From: Rhodospirillales bacterium
GTDB taxonomy: Bacteria > Pseudomonadota > Alphaproteobacteria > Rhodospirillales > Defluviicoccaceae
Direction of reading: 5' to 3'
Assembly: GCA_030622775.1 (NCBI GenBank)
Contig: JAUXFS010000001.1
Location: 1-29,811 of the forward strand
Length of the DNA: 29,811 nucleotides
This document shows positions 24,924-29,811 of this stretch, piece by piece. The notes under the pieces were generated by a model, which saw nothing but the letters and a program-made list of their open reading frames with translations, was not told the DNA's origin and did no database searches. How positions within the stretch are numbered: the first letter of the stretch is position 1; every line of letters starts with the position of its first letter. Both the position numbers and the translations under genes were made by a program.

Positions 24924-27284
24924 TCAGACCTGCACCTGGCCGGCGATCTGCTTGACCGTCAGCACGACGAATTCCGCCGGTTTCAGCGGGGCGAAGCCGA
25001 CGATGACGTTGACGATGCCGAGGTTGATGTCGTTGGCCGTGGTCGTGGAGCTGTCGCATTGAACGAAATAGGCATCCGTCGACTTGGCCCCGGCAAAGGC
25101 GCCTTGGCGGAATAGCCCGTTCATGAACGACCCGGCTGCAAGGCGGATCTGCGCCCAAAGCGGCTCGTCATTCGGCTCGAAGACGGCAAAGCGCAGGCCG
25201 CGATAGAGGCTTTCCTCGATGAACAGCATTGTGCGGCGCACGGGGATGTATTTGTCATCCACGTTGCCCGAGCCGTTGAAGCCCACGAGCGTCCGCGCGC
25301 CCCAGCTCACGACACCGGCCGGGAATAGCCGGATTGCGTTCAGCGCCTTGGGGTTGATGACGCCGTTTTCCGGGTCGGTCATCTGGTGCTTAACTCCGGT
25401 GACACCGCGGATCGTGGCCTCCAGCCCCGCGGGCGCCTTCCAGACGCCGCGATTGCCGTCGGTGCGCGCCATGACGCCCGCAATGGCGCCACAGGGGTCC
25501 ACATAGGTGCCTCCGCCCACGTCGAGAGGCGGCCAATAGCAGGCGGCGTTGCGGGTGGCCACGCCGATTCGGATTTGCTTCACGCCGGTCTCGGCCTTGG
25601 TGATGTCGTCCCAGTCGTCATCCGGGTCGACCAGCAAAAACGCCCGCTTCTTCTCGCAGAAGGACGAGGTCGGCCCCCAGAGAAGCCTGCGGTCGGCATT
25701 GCTCTGGCCCTTGTTGCGTGGCAAGAGCAGCAGGTTGAACAGATCGACGTCGCGGTCGAGGATCTCGTAGGCGTCGTCGTATTCATCCGATGTCGGCGGG
25801 TCGCCGTCACTGCCCGCGGTGGGCGCGGCATCCTGGAACGGCGAGGGGCCGGCGCTGCCGCCGGGTTGGCCGACCGTGTAGGCGGCGGTGTTGGCGGCGT
25901 TGTTGAAGGCGGTGGTGGCGAAGTTGTAGCCGACGCCGGAGGTGAACGTGACCACCAGTCCGGTGTCGTCGGTTCCGTATTCGGGCCGCAGCGCCAGGCG
26001 CAGGCCGTGGCGTTTAGCCGACCAGCGGCCGCTCGTCTCGGCGGGGATCAACGCGGCGATGGTGTCGAGCACGCTCTGCACATTGCCGAGGCTCTGCGTG
26101 GTGCCGTTATCAAACATCGGCACCGCGCCGCCGAGCGCCGGCGCCACGGGCCCGTGCGGCGAATCCGGGCTGTCATCGGTCATCGAGAAGGTGGTGAGCT
26201 GGTCTCGGTTGGTACCGGCCAACGCGCGGAACTCAGCGAAGGCGTTGGCGAATCGCCCCATCCGCGCCGTCAGGCCTGAGGGCGCGGGGCGCGCGTCGCC
26301 GTATTCCGAGCCCTCGATGCCGCCCTGGCCCACACCCAATTGCAGCGCCACGGTGCAGTCACCGCCGACGCCCGGGGTGATCCGCACCGGGCCGTCGTTC
26401 GAGGTGATGCGCAACAGGCGGTTCGCGCCGGTGCCGCCGGTGCCGACGCTGGGGCCGACAACTTCTACTGTCACCGCCGCGGCGATCCCGTTCGAGGTCA
26501 GCGCACCGTTCAGGTCATTTGTCCACTGGGTCGTCAGCGCGCCCAGATTCGCGATCGGCGTGGGGTCCGACAGCGCCGAGGGGATCGCGACATTGTCGCC
26601 GACCTTCAGCGTCAGTCTGTTGGTCGTGGCGGTGACAAGCCCGTCCAGACCGCCCTTGGCGACGGCGGCGGTGTTGCCAAGCACCACGCCGGCGATGGAC
26701 ATTCCATTGTTGCCGGCCGGCGCGTTGGACGCGACCGTGATCAGCGCAGAGGTGCCGTTGATCACCGTATTGGCGAAATTGCCCGCATTGGGGTCCATCG
26801 ACAGGTTCTCGAAGGTCTCTTCCGCCTGCCGTTCGCGCGTGCTGTCGTCCTTCAGGACGCTGCGGAAGGCTGTGAGGTTGAAGGTCTCTTCCGGGCTGGC
26901 GGTGTCATAGTCGATCTCGACCCTGAGCAGGTTGCCCTCGATGCCGGGGTCGCGTGCCTTGACCGTCATCGCGTTGGTGCCGTCGAGCTGGTCGCGCAGC
27001 ACCACGTCGGCGTAGAAGGGGTTGCGCGCGATGCGCATCACATAAGCCTGCCCGCCGCCGTTGAGATAGAAATTGCGCACCTGCGTGGCGAGTTCGCCAT
27101 CGGTGGTTGGCCCGAAACTCCGTTCGAAGTCAGCGAAGTTGAAAATCCGCACCGGTTTGCTGATCGGGCCGCGCTCTGCCATGCCGATAAGCGCGGCGAT
27201 CGAGGTTGCCACACTGGCAACGGCGCGCGCACCAGATGCCTCTTCTTGGACGTAAACGCCGGGGTAGGTGGGGGTTACGGGCAT
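24924..27284 (-). CDS. contractile tail sheath protein (single, oversized)
   Basis: A 786-residue sheath. The N-terminus PTYPGVYVQEEASGARAVAS then TSIAALIGMAERGP is the classic sheath opening. The last 140 residues (VSWGARTLVGFNGSG, IPVRRTMLFIEESLYRGLRF, AVFEPNDEPLWAQIRLAAGS, GFAPLKPAEFVVLTVKQIAG) form the conserved C-terminal core that carries the linker strand to neighbouring subunits. Residues about 80-640 include large variable beta-rich insertions, making this protein nearly twice the length of typical eCIS sheaths (Afp2 and Pvc2 are about 350 residues). Only one sheath gene exists, versus three in Afp. It is the first gene of the operon, with an AAAGGAGA ribosome-binding site at 27293-27300 ending 9 bases before the ATG. 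Confidence 0.96.
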   Translation of the reverse strand: MPVTPTYPGVYVQEEASGARAVASVATSIAALIGMAERGPISKPVRIFNFADFERSFGPTTDGELATQVRNFYLNGGGQAYVMRIARNPFYADVVLRDQLDGTNAMTVKARDPGIEGNLLRVEIDYDTASPEETFNLTAFRSVLKDDSTRERQAEETFENLSMDPNAGNFANTVINGTSALITVASNAPAGNNGMSIAGVVLGNTAAVAKGGLDGLVTATTNRLTLKVGDNVAIPSALSDPTPIANLGALTTQWTNDLNGALTSNGIAAAVTVEVVGPSVGTGGTGANRLLRITSNDGPVRITPGVGGDCTVALQLGVGQGGIEGSEYGDARPAPSGLTARMGRFANAFAEFRALAGTNRDQLTTFSMTDDSPDSPHGPVAPALGGAVPMFDNGTTQSLGNVQSVLDTIAALIPAETSGRWSAKRHGLRLALRPEYGTDDTGLVVTFTSGVGYNFATTAFNNAANTAAYTVGQPGGSAGPSPFQDAAPTAGSDGDPPTSDEYDDAYEILDRDVDLFNLLLLPRNKGQSNADRRLLWGPTSSFCEKKRAFLLVDPDDDWDDITKAETGVKQIRIGVATRNAACYWPPLDVGGGTYVDPCGAIAGVMARTDGNRGVWKAPAGLEATIRGVTGVKHQMTDPENGVINPKALNAIRLFPAGVVSWGARTLVGFNGSGNVDDKYIPVRRTMLFIEESLYRGLRFAVFEPNDEPLWAQIRLAAGSFMNGLFRQGAFAGAKSTDAYFVQCDSSTTTANDINLGIVNVIVGFAPLKPAEFVVLTVKQIAGQVQV

Positions 27285-27370
27285 CTATAGGGTCTCCTTT
27301 TCTGAAATAGCATGGGAGCGCCGTCCGGGCGGGCCGTCGCGGCGGCACCGGGCCCTGGGGCCGTTGAAGG
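27285..27370 (-). promoter_or_regulatory. short residual leader of the eCIS operon with strong ribosome-binding site
   Basis: This 86-bp segment is GC-rich like the operon and joins an IS4-family gene fragment to the sheath start. It holds the Shine-Dalgarno AAAGGAGA (27293-27300) but no recognisable -35/-10 pair. A native promoter, if it lay further upstream, has been lost. A stop codon (TAG) directly abuts the sheath ATG, so the segment may be the tail of a lost upstream gene. Confidence 0.55.
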
Positions 27371-27772
27371 GTCGATAGTAGAAGTGTCGAGTGTATAGAT
27401 TATGTTGTCGAGATCGAGCCCCAGACTCTCGTCGACGTAAAAGGAACGGGCGATACGGATCAGAGACTGTGCGAAATCGACATAGATACGCCAGTCGCGA
27501 CGTTCGTTGGTTTTGGCTGAAGTATTGCGTGCCACGTTCGTGGTGCGGATACCCCTGTGATAGAGCTTGCTCTGATGGGCTCGAAGACAGGCCTCGATAT
27601 CGAGAAGGCTTTCTTGATATGTGGGTTGTGCGAAAGCCATGGAGAGATATTGGTCGAGGCAACGAAAACGTTTTACGCAACGTTCGCCTTGATAATGAGC
27701 AACGCACCGGCGAAAAGTGTGCGTTGGCAGATAGTCCATTACCTGCGGAAAGATGAGCTTGCCAGCATACAT
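27371..27772 (-). pseudogene. 5' third of an IS4-family transposase gene (truncated)
   Basis: The first 134 residues match the N-terminal part of IS4-family transposases (DUF4372 plus the beginning of the DDE domain): AGKLIFPQVMDYLPTHTFRR, CLDQYLSMAFAQPTYQESL, DIEACLRAHQSKLYHRGIR, NERRDWRIYVDFAQSLIRIA and LDLDNIIYTLDTSTID. The homology stops right after the DxTTID motif, which carries the first catalytic Asp. The frame then continues into unrelated GC-rich Pro/Ala-rich sequence (to 27275) that overlaps the sheath gene. Full-length proteins of the family are about 370-440 residues, so roughly two thirds and the distal end of the element are missing. A GGGGGGAG ribosome-binding site precedes the start. 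The remnant marks a deletion or recombination at the front of the eCIS operon and cannot encode an active transposase. Confidence 0.88.
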
Positions 27773-27851
27773 GATCTCCCCCCTTGAGAATCCCGGGGGG
27801 AGCCTGTCTGGCTACTGGGTTGCAGTTCAAGTCGGTGACACCCGTAAATCT

Positions 27852-27871
27852 GTTATTTTGTATTTAATAAC
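27852..27871. repeat. A+T-rich inverted repeat upstream of the IS4 remnant
   Basis: GTTATT at 27852-27857 and AATAAC at 27866-27871 form a 6-bp inverted repeat around an 8-base T-rich loop. It lies about 80 bp upstream of the transposase start in an A+T-rich tract that could supply a promoter reading toward the eCIS operon. No unambiguous -35/-10 pair can be assigned by eye. Confidence 0.3.
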
Positions 27872-28083
27872 ATGGAAGTTAGATAACATTTTTACAACTT
27901 TAACGGGACAGCAATGACTTTAAATCTAAGACGTCGCAGGAACGAGAGTCTCTTTACAGATTAGTATATAGTCCCATTCCTCCTTTTTCGCAATGCCGTG
28001 CGCCTGCTGAAATGTGCAACGCGGTAGACACGATCTGTACACGATAGCTTTGTAACCCGTTGAGAAACTAGAAAATACCGAAT

Positions 28084-28107
28084 GTTCGAATCCCTCCCTC
28101 TCTGTCA
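28084..28107 (+). other. tRNA 3'-end-like fragment (degenerate)
   Basis: GTTCGAATC at 28084-28092 is a perfect T-loop consensus, followed by CCTCCCTCTCTG and TCA, the layout of a T-stem, acceptor strand and CCA-like end, closest to a tRNA-Ser type. The five bases before the loop do not pair with the T-stem, and no matching 5' acceptor strand occurs upstream, so it is not a functional tRNA. It looks like a 3' fragment, as left by integration into or recombination at a tRNA gene. Confidence 0.4.
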
Positions 28108-28134
28108 AATCATATATAAAACAATAAGTTAGTT

Positions 28135-28153
28135 CGCCAAGCGAAGCTTGGCG
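28135..28153. repeat. perfect 8-bp hairpin
   Basis: CGCCAAGC (28135-28142), loop GAA, GCTTGGCG (28146-28153): a perfect 8-bp stem with a 3-base loop. Neither side is followed by a T-run, so terminator function is doubtful. It sits between the tRNA-like fragment and the MITE-like repeat. Confidence 0.5.
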
Positions 28154-28180
28154 CTTCTTCGGGTGCAAGCCCCGGTCGGG

Positions 28181-28322
28181 AGTAACCGTTCACTCCCCCT
28201 GCCGTTTTGAACCCCTCACCCTAACCCTCGGATTTGGCATCCTGCGTCGCTCTACCTCCTCCATCCATGGAGTCGTCTCCCTGAGGGAGAGGGGATTTTA
28301 GGAGGGGGGACTGAACGGTTAC
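28181..28322. repeat. MITE/REP-like element with 18-bp terminal inverted repeats
   Basis: The ends are 18-bp inverted repeats: GTAACCGTTCACTCCCCC at 28182-28199, and the complement of GTAACCGTTCAGTCCCCC at 28305-28322, identical at 17 of 18 positions. Inside are CCCTCACCCTAACCCTC near the left and CTCCCTGAGGGAGAGGGGA near the right, a palindromic arrangement common to dispersed repeats of Gammaproteobacteria. It has no coding capacity. Ending 11 bp beyond the stop of the GGDEF-EAL gene, it could serve as its 3' structure or terminator. Confidence 0.7.
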
Positions 28323-28333
28323 CTTTGATCGGT

Positions 28334-29811
28334 TCACGAATTGAAAGCCTCCGGCTTTTCCGGAGGTTGGTGACTGATTGACTGATTGACGAGTATTTCG
28401 TCGATCGGTCTGGGCCGGCCGATACCATATCCCTGGGCGTAGTCGACACCGATTTCTCTCAGCTTTTCCAGGATGGCATCGTTTTCCACAAATTCTGCAA
28501 TCGTCTGTTTCCCCATAACATGCCCGATCTCATTGATCGATTTCACCATCGCGAGATCCATCGGGTCATCCAGGATATCCTTGACAAACAGCCCATCGAT
28601 TTTCAAGAAATCCACGGGCAGGTTTTTGAGATAGGCAAAAGAGGAGAGACCGCTACCGAAATCATCCAGGGCAAAGTGGCAACCCAGCTCTCTGAGACTG
28701 CTGATGAATCCAATAGCGCTACTCAGATTGGCTATGGCCACGGTCTCGGTGATCTCAAAACAGATCTTTCGGGGAGGAATACCTGATGTTTCTAATTCCT
28801 CGATAACAAACGGAAGAAAGGTCTTATTACTCAGCGAGAGCCCGGAGAGATTGATCGCGCAGAGGCTCAGTTGTTCCAGGTGTTCCGGGTGCTTCTGAAG
28901 CCAGAGCAAAGTTCGATTGATCACCCAGCGGTCGAGCTTGTCGGAGAGGTTGTAACGCTCGGCTGCAGGCAGAAAAGCGCCAGGCATGATCAGGTTACCC
29001 ACCTCGTCCTCCATCCTGAGGAGAAGTTCGTAATGAGCGGCTTTATGCTTATCATCGCCTTGAATTGGAACTATAGTCTGAAAATAGAGCTGGAAGCGCC
29101 CATCCTCCAGGGCACGGGGCAGACGCACCGCCCATTGCATCTCACCATAACGTCGCGCCAGTTCTTCATCATTCTCCAGGTGCACATGGATCTGGTTTCG
29201 TCCCTGCTCCTTGGCCACATAGCAGGCGCTGTCGGCGGCGCGCAGGATGTCACCCATACTCTTACTTTGCTGGTCGACAGAGACCAGGCCAATACTCACC
29301 CCAATGCTGAAACTGTGCTCTTCCCAGGGAAAACTGAAGTCGCCAAGGGCGGTAATCAGATTCTCTGCGACACCTTGTGCCTCTTTGATGGAGCAGTATT
29401 CCATCAATAGCCCAAACTCGTCACCACCCAGACGCGCCAGGGTATCCCGCTTTCTGATGTGTTGCAGCAACAGCTTTCCAAGCTGGCGTAACAGCTCATC
29501 ACCTGCCACATGTCCACAAGTGTCATTGACCAGTTTGAACTGATCCAGATCCAGATAGCAGAAGGCATTCTGCGTGGATTGTGTCTGGGCTGTCTCCACT
29601 ACACGCTGTAGCCGGTGTTCAAACTCAGCCCGGTTGATCAGCCCGGTAAGCGCATCGTGTTTAGCCTGGTAAGAAACCTGCTGAGACAACTTCCTGGCTT
29701 CAGATACGTCCTTGAACACCAGTACGACGCCCAATACATCACCCTGATCCGTTGTAATCGGTGCCGCCGAGTCCTCAATAGCGAATTCCTTGCCTGAGCG
29801 ACTCACTAAAA
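28334..29811 (-). CDS. PAS-GGDEF-EAL cyclic-di-GMP signalling protein (partial, 5' end outside window)
   Basis: The frame runs off the right edge; an apparent GTG start at 29806 is internal, since the preceding codon continues the PAS-type motif (LVSRSGKEFAIEDSAAPI). About 490 residues are visible: the end of a PAS domain (VLVFKDVSEARKL), a GGDEF domain with intact RLGGDEF near visible residue 125 and an RxxD inhibitory site (RKRD) five residues before it, and an EAL domain. The EAL signature reads ELLLR (ELL for EAL), with catalytic-type motifs CAINLSG, FEITET, DDFGSG, LKIDG and AEFVEND present. Both diguanylate cyclase and phosphodiesterase activity are plausible. Base composition is close to balanced, unlike the eCIS operon, so it is probably a resident gene. 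No evidence ties it functionally to the injection system. Confidence 0.92.
   Translation of the reverse strand, partial: LVSRSGKEFAIEDSAAPITTDQGDVLGVVLVFKDVSEARKLSQQVSYQAKHDALTGLINRAEFEHRLQRVVETAQTQSTQNAFCYLDLDQFKLVNDTCGHVAGDELLRQLGKLLLQHIRKRDTLARLGGDEFGLLMEYCSIKEAQGVAENLITALGDFSFPWEEHSFSIGVSIGLVSVDQQSKSMGDILRAADSACYVAKEQGRNQIHVHLENDEELARRYGEMQWAVRLPRALEDGRFQLYFQTIVPIQGDDKHKAAHYELLLRMEDEVGNLIMPGAFLPAAERYNLSDKLDRWVINRTLLWLQKHPEHLEQLSLCAINLSGLSLSNKTFLPFVIEELETSGIPPRKICFEITETVAIANLSSAIGFISSLRELGCHFALDDFGSGLSSFAYLKNLPVDFLKIDGLFVKDILDDPMDLAMVKSINEIGHVMGKQTIAEFVENDAILEKLREIGVDYAQGYGIGRPRPIDEILVNQSISHQPPEKPEAFNS

Larger units (their letters stand above)
27773..28333. other. A+T-rich intergenic region between IS4 remnant and GGDEF-EAL gene
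   Basis: This 561-bp stretch has no convincing gene. From right to left it holds a MITE/REP-like repeat (28181-28322), a perfect hairpin (28135-28153), a tRNA-3'-end-like fragment (28084-28107), an A+T-rich tract with a small inverted repeat (27852-27871), and the presumed upstream end of the IS4 element somewhere between about 27800 and 27850. Its base composition is far more A+T-rich than the eCIS operon. Confidence 0.6.

Noticed and set aside
278..27284. Prophage or R-type pyocin
   Set aside because: No capsid, terminase, portal, integrase, holin or endolysin gene is present, while DUF4255, CIS_tube, AAA+ ATPase and DUF4157 genes are diagnostic of eCIS.
278..27284. Type VI secretion system
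   Set aside because: No TssJ, TssL, TssM or ClpV genes and no membrane-spanning proteins are encoded; the tube and sheath resemble gp19/gp18-type rather than Hcp/TssBC.
27926..28168. 80-residue minus-strand open frame (contains EREGFEHSV)
   Set aside because: It reads antisense through the tRNA-like fragment; EREGFE-type peptides are a known artefact of translating the T-loop complement. No ribosome-binding site or domain.
1..29811. CRISPR arrays, intact tRNA or rRNA genes, or toxin-antitoxin pairs
   Set aside because: I saw no regularly spaced direct repeats, no complete cloverleaf-forming sequence and no small paired genes with toxin or antitoxin motifs.

Overview
The window is dominated by one compact, minus-strand operon of 18 genes (about 27,284 down to 278) that encodes a complete extracellular contractile injection system (eCIS; phage-tail-like, of the Afp/PVC/MAC type). 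There are no capsid, terminase, portal or replication genes, so it is not a prophage. No TssJ/L/M-type membrane-complex genes are present, so it is not a classical type VI secretion system. Most neighbouring genes overlap (ATGA or TGATG) or sit within about 15 bp of each other, with no room for internal promoters.

Layout in transcription order (right to left): contractile sheath and inner tube; a zinc-ribbon T4 gp26-like chaperone; a proline-rich protein in the tape-measure position; DUF4255 tube cap; AAA+ ATPase; CIS_tube adaptor and a separate LysM protein; a split VgrG (gpD-like hub, then gpV/gp5-like spike); a small protein in the spike-tip position; gp25 wedge; two large baseplate proteins (gp6/gpJ-like); a gpI-like tail protein with a beta-rich tail; a 1202-residue DUF6519/beta-helix protein; a PASTA-repeat protein; and a 1239-residue DUF4157 (eCIS core domain) protein. 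The DUF4157 protein carries an HNH-nuclease-like motif and a long beta-rich C-terminus and is the best cargo/effector candidate.

The most interesting points are at the distal end of the operon. The PASTA gene and the DUF4157 gene lie in the same reading frame, separated by a single TAG and two codons (TAG-GCG-GTG). The DUF4157 protein also combines the eCIS marker domain with a nuclease-like motif. Other points are a PAAR-position tip protein without any His or Cys, an oversized single sheath, and no conventional tape measure.

The operon is strikingly GC-rich and looks alphaproteobacterial (Rhodobacterales-like) in composition. The flanks are much closer to balanced composition. The right flank holds the 5' third of an IS4-family transposase gene fused about 86 bp upstream of the sheath gene, an A+T-rich stretch, a tRNA-3'-end-like fragment, a perfect hairpin, a 142-bp MITE/REP-like repeat with 18-bp terminal inverted repeats, and a GGDEF-EAL protein of gammaproteobacterial appearance that runs off the window. 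The left flank is the C-terminal end of a small protein convergent with the operon. I infer a horizontally acquired eCIS island in a proteobacterium, probably a gammaproteobacterium, whose original upstream region has been lost to an IS-associated rearrangement.
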